64,000 nucleotides of DNA from Kocuria coralli (lineage in GTDB: Bacteria; Actinomycetota; Actinomycetes; Actinomycetales; Micrococcaceae): assembly GCF_008831305.1 (NCBI RefSeq), contig NZ_ML708613.1:124001-188000 (forward strand), written 5' to 3'. Below the pieces are notes generated by a model. That model saw only the letters and a list, made by a program, of their open reading frames with translations. It was not told the origin of the DNA and did no database searches. The translations under genes and the position numbers were made by a program. Positions 49,032-58,136 of the stretch are shown here, piece after piece; position 1 is the stretch's first letter; every line of letters begins with the position of its first letter.

Positions 49032-50544
49032 ATGGATGCGCTACTTGAAGTCATCGGCAGGATCAACACCAATATCTGGAACCCGATGGCCTACCTGGCT
49101 CTCGGACTCGGGCTCTTCTACACCATCTGGACGGGGGCGGTTCAGGTCCGCCGCCTGCCCGACGTGGTCAAGATCCTCCGTGAGGGGGAGAAGAACAACG
49201 CGGGGGGAGATCTCGAGCTTCCAGGCGCTGGCCCTGACCCTCTCCAGCCGGGTCGGCGTGGGCAATATCGCCGGCGTCGCCACGGCGATCGCCGTCGGCG
49301 GTCCGGGGGCGCTGTTCTGGATGGTCGTCATGGCTCTGTTCGGGGGTGCCACGGCCTTCGCCGAATCGACCTTGGCCCAGGTCTACAAGCGCAAGGTGGG
49401 CGATGAGTACCGCGGCGGCATCCCGTACTACATCGAGCGCGGCCTGGGGCAGAAGTGGCTGGCCGTCATCGCCGCGGCCGCGACGATGGTGCTCTACGGC
49501 GCCCTGGCTCCCGGGGTGCAGAGCTTCAACATCGCCAACAGTGCCAATGTCGCCTTCAACGCCCCGACCTGGATCACCGGGCTGGTGGTCACCGGCCTCT
49601 TCGCCGTCATCGTCCTGGGCGGCACCAAACGAATCGTCGCCGTGGCGGACAAGATCGTCCCCTTCATGGCACTCGGCTACATCCTCCTGGCGCTCATCGT
49701 GATCGTCCTGAACGTCAGCGAGGTGCCCGGGGTCATCGCCCTGGTGGTGAGCAGTGCGTTCGGCACCCATGAGATCTTCGGCGGCATCGTGGGCGCGGCG
49801 ATCGCCTGGGGCGTGCGCCGCGCGGTCTTCTCCAACGTCGCCGGCGTGGGCGAGGGCACCTATGCCTCGGCCGCCGCTTCCGTGTCCCATCCGGCCAAGC
49901 AGGGCATCGTCCAGGCTTTCTCCATCTACATCGACACCGTCCTGGTCTGCACCGCTACCGGAACCATGATCCTGATGACCGGCAGCTACAACGTCGTCAC
50001 GGAGGCCGGCGAGACCCTGGCCGACAACGTGCCCGGGATCGAGGCGGGCACCGCCTACACCCAGGTGGCCCTCGAATCCATCTTCCCGGGATTCGGTCCG
50101 ATCTTCGTGGCCATCGCCCTCTTCCTGTTCGCCTTCACCACGCTGATCGCGTTCAACTACATCTCCACCACGGCCGCTGCCTACCTGTTCCACGGCCGCG
50201 GGCTGCCGGTCGCCGTCCGGGTGCTGCAGGTGGCGATGATCGCCATGGTGTACTTCGGGTCGGTCGCCTCGGCCGATCTCATCTGGGGCATCGGCGACAT
50301 CGGCTACGGCACCCTCGGCTGGATCAACATGGTCTGCCTGCTCTTCATGGCCCCGACGGTCGGGAAGGTGCTCAAGGACTACTCGCGGCAGATGAAGGCG
50401 GGCCTCGACCCGGTCTTCGAGCCGGAGAAGCTCGGTATCAAGGGCGCCGACGCCTGGACGGCCGAGACCCCGATGACCGCCGTGCTGGCCGCCGTGGCCA
50501 ACAACCGCAAGCGCGAGGACGCGGACCGGGCCGCCCGCCCCTGA
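49032..50544 (+). pseudogene. AGCS sodium:alanine-type symporter with a 1-base insertion
   Basis: This is a sodium:amino-acid symporter of about 503 residues if the G run 49202-49207 is shortened by one. The first 58 residues (to KNNAG) are in one frame; the rest (GEISSFQALALTLSSRVGVG) is in another. The AGCS signature GVGNIAGVATAIAVGGPGALFW is intact. At the head of the hydroxyproline cluster it probably imports hydroxyproline or a related amino acid. The extra base lies in a G6 homopolymer, so a sequencing error is likely; a real frameshift would leave only a fragment. Confidence 0.78.
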
Positions 50545-50566
50545 GGAGCCCTGGTGGGCAGGTGAA

Positions 50567-50575
50567 ATTGCAGTA
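50567..50575 (+). promoter_or_regulatory. Operator half site upstream of the GntR gene
   Basis: ATTGCAGTA is shared exactly with 51355-51363 before the deaminase gene. It overlaps the start of a TAGCAT -10-like hexamer (50574-50579), as expected for autoregulation. Confidence 0.45.
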
Positions 50576-50624
50576 GCATAGGGCTGTCTTTCACCCCCAC
50601 GTCCCCAGGGACAGATAGCTGACC

Positions 50625-51296
50625 ATGTCCGATATCAATCTGCAGCCGATCGAGAAGCCTCAGGGGGTCCGCGACCGAGTGACGCGGGCCCTTCGAGCCG
50701 CCATCATCTCGGGGGAGATGGCGCCGGGGGAGATCTACTCGGCGCCATCGCTCGGTGCCCGTCTGGGTGTGTCCCCGACGCCGGTGCGTGAGGCCATGCT
50801 CGACCTCGCCAAAGAGGGGCTGGTCGAAAGGCTGCTCAACCGGGGTTTCCGCGTCACCGAGGTCGACGATCACTATCTGGATGAGATCACCGAGCTGCGG
50901 CAGTTGATCGAACCGCCCGTGGTGCGCGATGTCGTCCAGCTCATTCCCGCCGAGGACATCCCCGGATTGCGCGCTGCGGCCGAGAAGATCGTGCAGCGCG
51001 CGGTCGAGCACGATCTCTACGGCTACACGGAGACGGACAAGGACTTCCACCTCGCGCTGCTGCGATATGCGGGCAACGGGAGGATCGTCAAGCTGATCGA
51101 GGAGCTCCGCGCCCAGACCAGGCTCGTGGGCCTGGCCAGCCTGGCCGAGCGCGGAGAGCTGGCCGGATCGGCGGCCCAGCATATTGCGATCGTGGACGCC
51201 ATCGAAGCCAGGGACTCCGATCTGGTCTACCGGCTCATGGTCGACCACATCAGCCAGACCCGGAGCACCTGGGCGGGGAACCCCTCCGGGCAGTGA
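50625..51296 (+). CDS. GntR/FadR-family regulator of hydroxyproline catabolism
   Basis: This 223-residue regulator has an N-terminal winged helix (about 14-80, SLGARLGVSPTPVREAMLDL) and a C-terminal FCD ligand-binding domain (about 90-215) with the metal-binding Asp and His residues of the family (DFHLALLR and HIAIVDAI). It sits between the transporter and catabolic genes, and ATTRCA motifs lie before each unit, so it probably represses the cluster until the substrate or an intermediate binds. Confidence 0.87.
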   Translation: MSDINLQPIEKPQGVRDRVTRALRAAIISGEMAPGEIYSAPSLGARLGVSPTPVREAMLDLAKEGLVERLLNRGFRVTEVDDHYLDEITELRQLIEPPVVRDVVQLIPAEDIPGLRAAAEKIVQRAVEHDLYGYTETDKDFHLALLRYAGNGRIVKLIEELRAQTRLVGLASLAERGELAGSAAQHIAIVDAIEARDSDLVYRLMVDHISQTRSTWAGNPSGQ

Positions 51297-51335
51297 CAAC
51301 ACCTTCAAAGGAACAGGGTGCCCTGCCCCTTCCAA

Positions 51336-51363
51336 GTGCAATTGCACATGGTATATTGCAGTA
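51336..51363 (+). promoter_or_regulatory. GntR-type operators before the deaminase gene
   Basis: GTGCAATTGCAC (51336-51347) is a perfect 12-bp palindrome, followed by ATTGCAGTA (51355-51363). The halves match those at 48983 and 50567. They lie 48-75 bases before the deaminase start. Confidence 0.55.
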
Positions 51364-51410
51364 ATGGACCGGCCTGGTCCTGCCGAAGCTCATCTCCAGG
51401 GAGGCATCAC

Positions 51411-52316
51411 ATGATCGACCCGAACAAGCCGTGGCGCGGGGTCCACGTCGCGACCGCACTGCCCTTCAATGACGACCTCTCCGTCGACTTCGACGGCTTC
51501 GCGGAGCACGTCGCCTGGCTCGCCGAGAACGGCGTCACCGGCGTCGCCCCCAACGGCTCGCTCGGCGAGTACCAGACCCTCACCGACGAGGAGCGCGCCC
51601 GGGTCGTGACCACCGCGGTGGAGGCCGCCCCCGAGGGCTTCGGCATCATGGCCGGCGCCGGCTCGTACGGCGCCCACCAGGCGCGTCACTGGGTGGAGCA
51701 GGCCGCCGAGGCGGGAGCCCAGTCGGTCCTCCTGCTGCCCCCCAACATCTACCGCGCGGACCGTCCCGCGATCATCGAGCACTACCGCGAGGCGGCCAAG
51801 GGCGGACTGCCGATCGTCGCCTACAACAACCCCTTCGACACCAAGGTCGATCTGACCGTCGACATCGTCAGGGAGCTGACCGACGAGGGCCTGATCGTCG
51901 CGATCAAGGAGTTCACCGGCGACGTCCGCCGCGCCTACGAGATCCAGGAGGCGGCCCCGGAGCTCGACATCCTGGTGGGCAGCGACGACGTCCTGCTCGA
52001 ACTCGGCATCGCCGGGGCCGTCGGCTGGATCGCCGGCTACCCGAATGCCCTCCCGCAGGCCAGCATGGAGCTGTACAACCTCTCGACCTCGGGCGACCCG
52101 GAGCAGTGGGCGGCCGCGCTGCCGCTGTACCGTGACCTGCACCCGCTGCTGCGGTGGGACTCGAAGACCGAGTTCGTGCAGGCCATCAAGCTCTCGATGG
52201 ATATCGCCGGGCGCAAGGGCGGAGTGTGCCGTCCGCCCCGATCGCCGCTGTCCCCCGAGATCACGACCCTGGTCACCGCGGCCACCGAGAACGCGATCGC
52301 CAAGGGATACAAGTGA
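51411..52316 (+). CDS. DapA-family 1-pyrroline-4-hydroxy-2-carboxylate deaminase
   Basis: This 301-residue class I aldolase-fold enzyme is of the dihydrodipicolinate synthase/N-acetylneuraminate lyase superfamily. The Schiff-base lysine is in VAIKEFTGD (about Lys165) and the catalytic tyrosine in VAYNNPFD. In this context it should convert Pyr4H2C to alpha-ketoglutarate semialdehyde, releasing ammonia. GGGAGG lies upstream of ATG 51411. The alternative, a keto-deoxy-sugar lyase, is less likely given the neighbours. Confidence 0.85.
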   Translation: MIDPNKPWRGVHVATALPFNDDLSVDFDGFAEHVAWLAENGVTGVAPNGSLGEYQTLTDEERARVVTTAVEAAPEGFGIMAGAGSYGAHQARHWVEQAAEAGAQSVLLLPPNIYRADRPAIIEHYREAAKGGLPIVAYNNPFDTKVDLTVDIVRELTDEGLIVAIKEFTGDVRRAYEIQEAAPELDILVGSDDVLLELGIAGAVGWIAGYPNALPQASMELYNLSTSGDPEQWAAALPLYRDLHPLLRWDSKTEFVQAIKLSMDIAGRKGGVCRPPRSPLSPEITTLVTAATENAIAKGYK

Positions 52317-52396
52317 CAGGGTCGCACCTGACACAGTGGTGAAGGGACCCGTCCCCGACTGCGGCAAAGACGCCATAGACCTCAGAAGGAGTTGCC

Positions 52397-53857
52397 ATGA
52401 ACGCCACGACTCAGCCCGCTTCCGCCGACGCGCTGGTCGCCCAGGCCCACGACGCCTACCGCGTCTGGTCACGGACCGCCCGTGCCGAACGCGCCCGGGC
52501 GCTGCACGCGGTCGCGGACGCCCTCGACGCGAACGCCGAGTTGCTCATCGAGATCGCCAAAGCCGAGACGCACCTGGCCGATGCCCGTCTGACGGGTGAG
52601 GTGAAGCGGACCACCTTCCAGCTGCGGCTCTTCGCCGAGGTCCTGACCGAGGGCAGCTACCTGGATGTCCGGGTCGACCACGCTGACGCGGACTGGCCCA
52701 TGGGTGCCCGCCCGGACCTGCGCCGCACCAGCCAGGCGGTGGGACCGGTCATCGTCTACGCCGCGAGCAACTTCCCCTTCGCCTTCAGCGTGGCAGGCGG
52801 CGACACCGCATCGGCGCTCGCCGCCGGCGCCTCCGTGATCGTCAAGGCCCATGCGGGCCACCCCGAGCTCTCCCGGAAGACGGCCGAGCTCGTACGGCAG
52901 GCGCTGCATGAGGCGGGGGCGCCCGACGGGTTGTTCGCCCTCATCGAGACCAGGGAGGTCGGGCTCCAGGTGCTGCGCGATCCGCGCGTGAAGGCCGGGT
53001 CGTTCACCGGGTCCATTCCCGGCGGACGTGCGCTGTTCGACGTCGCCGTCTCCCGCCCCGAGCCGATCCCCTTCTTCGGGGAGCTCGGCAGCGTGAACCC
53101 CACCTTCGTCACCGTGAAGGCCTCCCAGGAGCGTCCCGGGGAGATCGCGGACGGTTTCCGGGGGTCCTTCACCATGGGCTCGGGGCAGTTCTGCACCAAG
53201 CCGGGCGTGCTCATGCTCCCCGAGGGCTCCGAGATCCTCGAGCAGCTGCGCACCCAGGATCTGCCTGACGGCCAGCCGATGCTCAACGACCGGATCCGAT
53301 CGGGGCACTCCGAGGTCCTCGACGAGCTCTCCGGGCACCCTGCCGTGGAGGTCCTCGCCCAGGGCTCCGACCCGCACGGCGCGGCGCCCTCGCCGACGTT
53401 GCTGCTGACCACCACGGACCAGCTGCTCGCCGACCAGGAGACGCTCTTCCGGGAGTGCTTCGGGCCGACCGGGCTGCTGGTGACCTACCGTGACGAGCAG
53501 GAGATGGTGCGTGTAGCCCAGGCCATCGACGGCCAGCTCACGGCCACCATCGTCGGCGAGGACGACGACGCCGTCGTGACCCCCCTGCTGGACGAGCTGC
53601 GGGAGAAGGCCGGGCGGGTGCTCTGGAACCAGTGGCCCACCGGGGTCAGCGTCACCTACGCGCAGCAGCATGGAGGGCCGTACCCCGCCACGACGGCACC
53701 GTCGACCACCTCGGTCGGCACGGCCGCGATCAGCAGGTTCCTGCGGCCGGTCGCGTTCCAGGGCTTCCCCCTCGGGCTGCTGCCCGACGAGCTGACCGAG
53801 CAACCCGCGGAGACGCTGATCCGTCGCGTCGACGGCACCCTGGCCCCGCTCGACTGA
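52397..53857 (+). CDS. Alpha-ketoglutarate semialdehyde dehydrogenase
   Basis: This 486-residue NAD(P)-dependent aldehyde dehydrogenase oxidises 2,5-dioxopentanoate to 2-oxoglutarate. The general base Glu is in FFGELGSVNP and the catalytic Cys in GSGQFCTKPG. The N-terminal half and the GELGSVNP motif match the KGSADH subgroup that lacks the usual long C-terminal oligomerisation tail. AAGGAG precedes the start. It performs the last step of the hydroxyproline pathway. Confidence 0.9.
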   Translation: MNATTQPASADALVAQAHDAYRVWSRTARAERARALHAVADALDANAELLIEIAKAETHLADARLTGEVKRTTFQLRLFAEVLTEGSYLDVRVDHADADWPMGARPDLRRTSQAVGPVIVYAASNFPFAFSVAGGDTASALAAGASVIVKAHAGHPELSRKTAELVRQALHEAGAPDGLFALIETREVGLQVLRDPRVKAGSFTGSIPGGRALFDVAVSRPEPIPFFGELGSVNPTFVTVKASQERPGEIADGFRGSFTMGSGQFCTKPGVLMLPEGSEILEQLRTQDLPDGQPMLNDRIRSGHSEVLDELSGHPAVEVLAQGSDPHGAAPSPTLLLTTTDQLLADQETLFRECFGPTGLLVTYRDEQEMVRVAQAIDGQLTATIVGEDDDAVVTPLLDELREKAGRVLWNQWPTGVSVTYAQQHGGPYPATTAPSTTSVGTAAISRFLRPVAFQGFPLGLLPDELTEQPAETLIRRVDGTLAPLD

Positions 53858-53875
53858 TCCGGCCGGACAATCCCG

Positions 53876-54877
53876 ATGAGATCCAGCCGCATCATCCATG
53901 CCGTCGACTCCCACACGGAGGGCATGCCCACTCGCGTGGTCGTCGGCGGCGTGGGGGTCATCCCCGGCGACACTATGGCCGCCCGGCGCCGGTACTTCAT
54001 GGACCACATGGATGATCTGCGCACCTTCCTGATGACCGAGCCCCGCGGGCACGCGTCGATGAGCGGTTCCATCCTCCAGCCCCCGACCCGGCCGGATGCC
54101 GACTACGGCGTGCTGTTCATCGAGGTCTCCGGACTGCTGCCGATGTGCGGCCACGGGACCATCGGCACGGCGACGGTCCTGGTGGAGACCGGGATGGTGC
54201 CGGTCCAGGAACCCGTCACCACCATCCGCCTGGACACCCCGGCGGGTCTGGTGATCGCGGAGGTCCGGGTCCGCGACGGGCACGCCGAATCGGTCACCAT
54301 CCAGAACGTGCCCTCCTTCTCCTACGCGCTGGACCAGACGGTCGACGTCGACGGCTTCGGGGAGGTCCCCTACGACATCGCGTTCGGCGGGAACTTCTAC
54401 GCCGTCGTCGATCTCGCGGACCTGGGCCTTCCGTTCGACCGGTCCAGGAAGATCGAGCTCCTCGGCGCGGGCCTGGCGATCATGGAGGCGATCAACACCC
54501 AGAATCCGCCCCTGCATCCGCTGCGCCCGGACATCCTGGGGTGCCACCACGTGTACCTGAAAGCTCCCGATTCCACGGCGAGGTATTCACGCCACGCCAT
54601 GGCGATCCACCCGGGGTGGTTCGACCGCTCTCCGTGCGGCACCGGGACCAGCGCCCGGATGGCGCAGCTCTACGCACGCGGCGAGCTGCCCCTGGACACC
54701 GACTTCGTCAACGAGTCCCTCATCGGCTCCCAGTTCACCGGACGGCTGATCGGCACCGAGGAAGTGGGTGAATTCGATGCCGTCATTCCCGTGGTGACCG
54801 GGCGCGCGTGGGTCACGGGGACGGCGCAGTACATGCTCGACCCCACCGATCCGTTCCCCACGGGGTTCCTCCTATGA
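53876..54877 (+). CDS. 4-hydroxyproline 2-epimerase (proline racemase family)
   Basis: This 333-residue enzyme converts trans-4-hydroxy-L-proline to cis-4-hydroxy-D-proline. Both catalytic cysteines are present, in LPMCGHGTIG (about residue 90) and SPCGTGTSA (about 252). This fits a racemase/epimerase and excludes the trans-3-hydroxyproline dehydratase branch, which has Thr at the second site. The context (D-hydroxyproline dehydrogenase, deaminase, semialdehyde dehydrogenase) favours hydroxyproline over proline. The start is 16 bases after the upstream stop. Confidence 0.9.
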   Translation: MRSSRIIHAVDSHTEGMPTRVVVGGVGVIPGDTMAARRRYFMDHMDDLRTFLMTEPRGHASMSGSILQPPTRPDADYGVLFIEVSGLLPMCGHGTIGTATVLVETGMVPVQEPVTTIRLDTPAGLVIAEVRVRDGHAESVTIQNVPSFSYALDQTVDVDGFGEVPYDIAFGGNFYAVVDLADLGLPFDRSRKIELLGAGLAIMEAINTQNPPLHPLRPDILGCHHVYLKAPDSTARYSRHAMAIHPGWFDRSPCGTGTSARMAQLYARGELPLDTDFVNESLIGSQFTGRLIGTEEVGEFDAVIPVVTGRAWVTGTAQYMLDPTDPFPTGFLL

Positions 54878-56094
54878 CCTCAGCGCTCCCTCTGCCCCCG
54901 ACGACCCCGAGGGTCCCGGCGGGTCCGACGACGGCGCAGCGGGCGGACGTCATCGTCATCGGGGCCGGCGCGCTCGGGGCCGCCTGCGCCTATTTCGCGG
55001 CGCGGGCCGGGCTGAGCGTGCTGATCGTGGAACGCGGGCAGATCGCCAGCGGGACCACGAGCGCCTGCGAGGGCAATCTCCTGGTCTCGGACAAGGAAGC
55101 CGGGCACGAGCTCGATCTGTCGCTGTACTCCCAGCGCGTCTGGCGGGAGGATCTGGCCGAGTTCCAGCGGTTGTGGGAGTTCGAGTCCAAGGGGGGCCTG
55201 GTCGTCGCGCGCACCGAGACGAGTGCTGCGAACCTCAGGGACCTCGCCGTCCGGCAGCGCGATGCGGGGATCCAGGTCACCGACGTGGCCGCGGAGGAGA
55301 TCAGCGGCTTCGAGCCGAACATCAACCCCGAGCTGCGCGGGGCTGCCTTCTATCCCCAGGACGCGCAGTTGCAGCCGATCCTGATGGCGGCCCACCTGAT
55401 CCGGCTCGCCCGGACGCTCAGCCCGACGTCGTTGCTGACCAACACCGAGGTCACGGGGCTGATCCGCGAGGGCGACCGGGTGACCGGGGTGCGGACCAGC
55501 CGGGGCGACTACAGCGGCGGCGCGGTGATCAACGCAGCAGGGCCCTGGGCGTCGACGATCGCGCAGATGGCCGATGTGTCGGTTCCGGTACTACCCCGCC
55601 GCGGGTTCGTGCTGGTCACCGAGCCCCTGCCGAAGACGGTTTTCCACAAGGTCTACGCCGGGGAATACGTGGCCGCGACCCTCAGCTCGGACGGCGGCCT
55701 GCAGACCTCGCCCGTCATCGAGGGCACTCCGGCGGGGACCGTGCTCATCGGCTCCTCCCGGGAGCGGGTGGGATTCGATCGCACCTCGTCGCTGCCGGTG
55801 CTCCGGCAGATGGCGCGGGAGGCAGCCGACCTCTTCCCGGTCCTGCGGAAGAAGAAGATCATGCGGTTCTACGCGGGGTTCAGGCCGTACTGCCCCGATC
55901 ACCTCCCGGTACTCGGCCACGACAGCCGCGCCCCCGGTCTATGGCACGCGGGTGGCCACGAGGGCGCGGGCATCGGCCTCTCGGCGGGAAGCGCGAAGCT
56001 CCTGATCCAGTCGATGGTCGGTGAACGGCCCGATCTGGACATCACCCCGTTCACCCCCGATCGTTTCGCGGAGAACAGCTATGCCGACCGCTGA
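54874..56094 (+). CDS. FAD-dependent D-amino acid (D-hydroxyproline) dehydrogenase, main subunit
   Basis: This 406-residue DAO-fold flavoprotein has FAD motif VIVIGAGALGAACAYFAA and the C-terminal GFRPYCPDHLPVLG. With the next two genes it makes a heteromeric D-hydroxyproline dehydrogenase of the LhpBEF/HcnABC type, producing 1-pyrroline-4-hydroxy-2-carboxylate. It is coupled to the epimerase gene through an ATGA overlap and overlaps the ferredoxin-like subunit by 14 bases. Confidence 0.88.
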   Translation: MTSALPLPPTTPRVPAGPTTAQRADVIVIGAGALGAACAYFAARAGLSVLIVERGQIASGTTSACEGNLLVSDKEAGHELDLSLYSQRVWREDLAEFQRLWEFESKGGLVVARTETSAANLRDLAVRQRDAGIQVTDVAAEEISGFEPNINPELRGAAFYPQDAQLQPILMAAHLIRLARTLSPTSLLTNTEVTGLIREGDRVTGVRTSRGDYSGGAVINAAGPWASTIAQMADVSVPVLPRRGFVLVTEPLPKTVFHKVYAGEYVAATLSSDGGLQTSPVIEGTPAGTVLIGSSRERVGFDRTSSLPVLRQMAREAADLFPVLRKKKIMRFYAGFRPYCPDHLPVLGHDSRAPGLWHAGGHEGAGIGLSAGSAKLLIQSMVGERPDLDITPFTPDRFAENSYADR

Positions 56095-56386
56095 GCCCGA
56101 ACCCGCCCCGAACACGATCACCTTCGACGGCGAGCCCATTCCCGCCCGGCCCGGCCAGACCGTGGGGGCGGCCCTCACGGAGGCGGGTATCAGATCCTGG
56201 CGGGAAACCCGGAAGAACGGGAGACCACGGGGGCTGTTCTGCGGCATCGGCGTCTGTTACGACTGCCTGCTGACGATCAACGGGCAGAGCAACCAGCGGG
56301 CGTGCCTGGCTCCGGCCGAGGACGGGACGTCATGCGAGAGCGGCAGCGGCGAGGAAGGGCTTCGCGATGGTGGGACCGATGAGTGA
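56081..56386 (+). CDS. [2Fe-2S] subunit of D-hydroxyproline dehydrogenase
   Basis: This 101-residue iron-sulfur protein resembles HcnA and the LhpE/F small subunit. The cluster ligands are in FCGIGVCYDC with a fourth Cys in NQRACLAP, a ferredoxin-like fold shuttling electrons between the flavin subunits. Both flanking genes overlap it, so the complex is translated in order. Confidence 0.88.
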   Translation: MPTAEPEPAPNTITFDGEPIPARPGQTVGAALTEAGIRSWRETRKNGRPRGLFCGIGVCYDCLLTINGQSNQRACLAPAEDGTSCESGSGEEGLRDGGTDE

Positions 56387-57830
56387 GACCACGGATCTCC
56401 TGGTGGTCGGGGCCGGCCCGGCGGGCCTCGCCGCCGCGGTCACCGCCGCCGACCACGGTCTGCGGGTGATGCTGGTCGACGCCGGCCCACAGCCCGGCGG
56501 GCAGTACTGGAGACACCCCGACGAGCGCTATCCGGTCGCGGATGAGTCGGCCGGCCACCATGGCTGGAAGGTGCTGACCAAGCTGCGTGACCGGCTCCGA
56601 GTGCACCGGGGAGCCGGTCACATCGACTACCGTCCCGGCACCCAGGTGTGGTTCATCGAAGCCCCTAAGACGGAGTCTTCGCCGTGGTACGTCTACACGA
56701 CCGCCTCGGTCGAGGCTCAACCGGACCATGTTCCGACCGGAAGCGTCAGGGCCATGCGGATCGTGCTCTGCCCGGGTGGATACGACCGGCAGCTGCCCGT
56801 CCCCGGCTGGGATCTGCCGGGGGTCATGGCCGCGGGCGGAGTGCAGGCCCTGCTCAAGGGCAGCCGGACGCTGGCCGGCCGGAGGGCGGTCGTGGCGGGC
56901 ACGGGGCCCTTCCTGCTGCCCGTCGCCGTCGGGCTGGCGGAGGCCGGTGCGGAAGTGGTGGCGATCTGCGAGGCGGGCAACCTCACGGGCTGGGCTAAGA
57001 ACGTGACCGGTGCCGTACAGGTGCCTTCCAAGGGGGTTGAAGGTGCGGAGTACGCGAAAGCCCTGGTCAAGCACCGTATCCCTTACAAAACCTCGACCGC
57101 GGTCACCCGTATCGACGGCGATGGGCAGGTCCAGTCGGCCGTGCTGACCGCACTCGATCGGCGGGGCCGGCCCCGTTCCGGCTCCGAGCGGGCGGTCGAG
57201 GTGGATCTGGTGGCCTTCGGCTGGGGATTCACCCCGTCGATGGAGCTCGTCCAGGCGGTCGGTGCCGAGACCCGAATCGGCAGTGACGAGTCCCTGATCG
57301 CCGTGGTGGACGATATGCAGCGCAGCACCGCGAGCCGGGTCTACATCGCGGGTGAGGCAACCGGCGTGGGCGGGGCGATGATGGCCGTTGCCGAGGGCGA
57401 GCTCGCCGGGCTGGGCGCGGCCGGCGACAACGGTTCGTCCATCGACGGAGCCAGGGTGCGCAAGCTCAGAGGGATTATCCGTCGTTCGGCGGCCTTCGCC
57501 CAGGCCATGCACCACGCCCACCCTGTGCCCGCCCGCTGGACGGACTGGCTCACCGAGGACACCCTCGTGTGCCGGTGCGAGGAGGTCACCTATGCACAGG
57601 TCTGCCACGCCCGAGACGATCTCAGCGCCGATGAGGCACGCAGCGTCAAGATCCTGGCCAGGCCGGGTATGGGCTGGTGCCAGGGTCGAGTGTGCGGTTT
57701 CGCGTGCGCCAAGATCGCGGCCGCCAATGAGGATCGAGATCTCTCCCCGGACGACCTTGCCCGGATGAGCAAACGATCACTGGCCACGCCAGTCTCGCTC
57801 GAGGACCTGGCGGACCTCACGCTGGAGTGA
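56367..57830 (+). CDS. FAD/NAD(P)-binding subunit of D-hydroxyproline dehydrogenase
   Basis: This 487-residue subunit resembles HcnB. The first nucleotide fold is LLVVGAGPAGLAAA, a second Rossmann region starts at AVVAGTGPFLLPVAVG, and the C-terminus has a BFD-like [2Fe-2S] site with cysteines in LVCRCEEVTYAQVCHA and WCQGRVCGFACAK. ATG 56367 is favoured by GGAAGGG 7 bases before; ATG 56379 is possible. It completes the three-subunit dehydrogenase. Confidence 0.88.
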   Translation: MVGPMSETTDLLVVGAGPAGLAAAVTAADHGLRVMLVDAGPQPGGQYWRHPDERYPVADESAGHHGWKVLTKLRDRLRVHRGAGHIDYRPGTQVWFIEAPKTESSPWYVYTTASVEAQPDHVPTGSVRAMRIVLCPGGYDRQLPVPGWDLPGVMAAGGVQALLKGSRTLAGRRAVVAGTGPFLLPVAVGLAEAGAEVVAICEAGNLTGWAKNVTGAVQVPSKGVEGAEYAKALVKHRIPYKTSTAVTRIDGDGQVQSAVLTALDRRGRPRSGSERAVEVDLVAFGWGFTPSMELVQAVGAETRIGSDESLIAVVDDMQRSTASRVYIAGEATGVGGAMMAVAEGELAGLGAAGDNGSSIDGARVRKLRGIIRRSAAFAQAMHHAHPVPARWTDWLTEDTLVCRCEEVTYAQVCHARDDLSADEARSVKILARPGMGWCQGRVCGFACAKIAAANEDRDLSPDDLARMSKRSLATPVSLEDLADLTLE

Positions 57831-57879
57831 ATCCGTCGCGCTTTGGGCTTGCGGACCGTGGTGGAAATGCCCATGTTGT

Positions 57880-58083
57880 TCAGGACCCGGACAGCCGGTC
57901 CCAGATCTCTCGGAGCCCGTCGAGGAACCATTGATCTGTGACAGCGGGGCCGACGACGCCGAACTGCCAGAAGGTGGCTAACCCGGCCAGGCTCGCGAAC
58001 AGGACGACCGAGAGGATCAAGCCGGTCACCGCGAGGCCGTGACTCTGAACGGTTGAACCGTGAGACGAGTACGGGCTGGTCAT
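57880..58083 (-). CDS. 67-residue membrane peptide at the end of the ABC operon
   Basis: This small protein has a polar N-terminus (TSPYSSHGSTVQSHG), one strong transmembrane helix (LAVTGLILSVVLFASLAGLA) and a short acidic tail. GAAAGGA precedes ATG 58083. It lies 53 bases after the second permease gene on the same strand. No family is recognised. It could be an accessory or immunity subunit of the exporter. Confidence 0.65.
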   Translation of the reverse strand: MTSPYSSHGSTVQSHGLAVTGLILSVVLFASLAGLATFWQFGVVGPAVTDQWFLDGLREIWDRLSGS

Positions 58084-58136
58084 GATGCTTTTCCTTTCGG
58101 GAGTCACTGGAGGGCAGGCTTTAGCGGATCGTGTGC

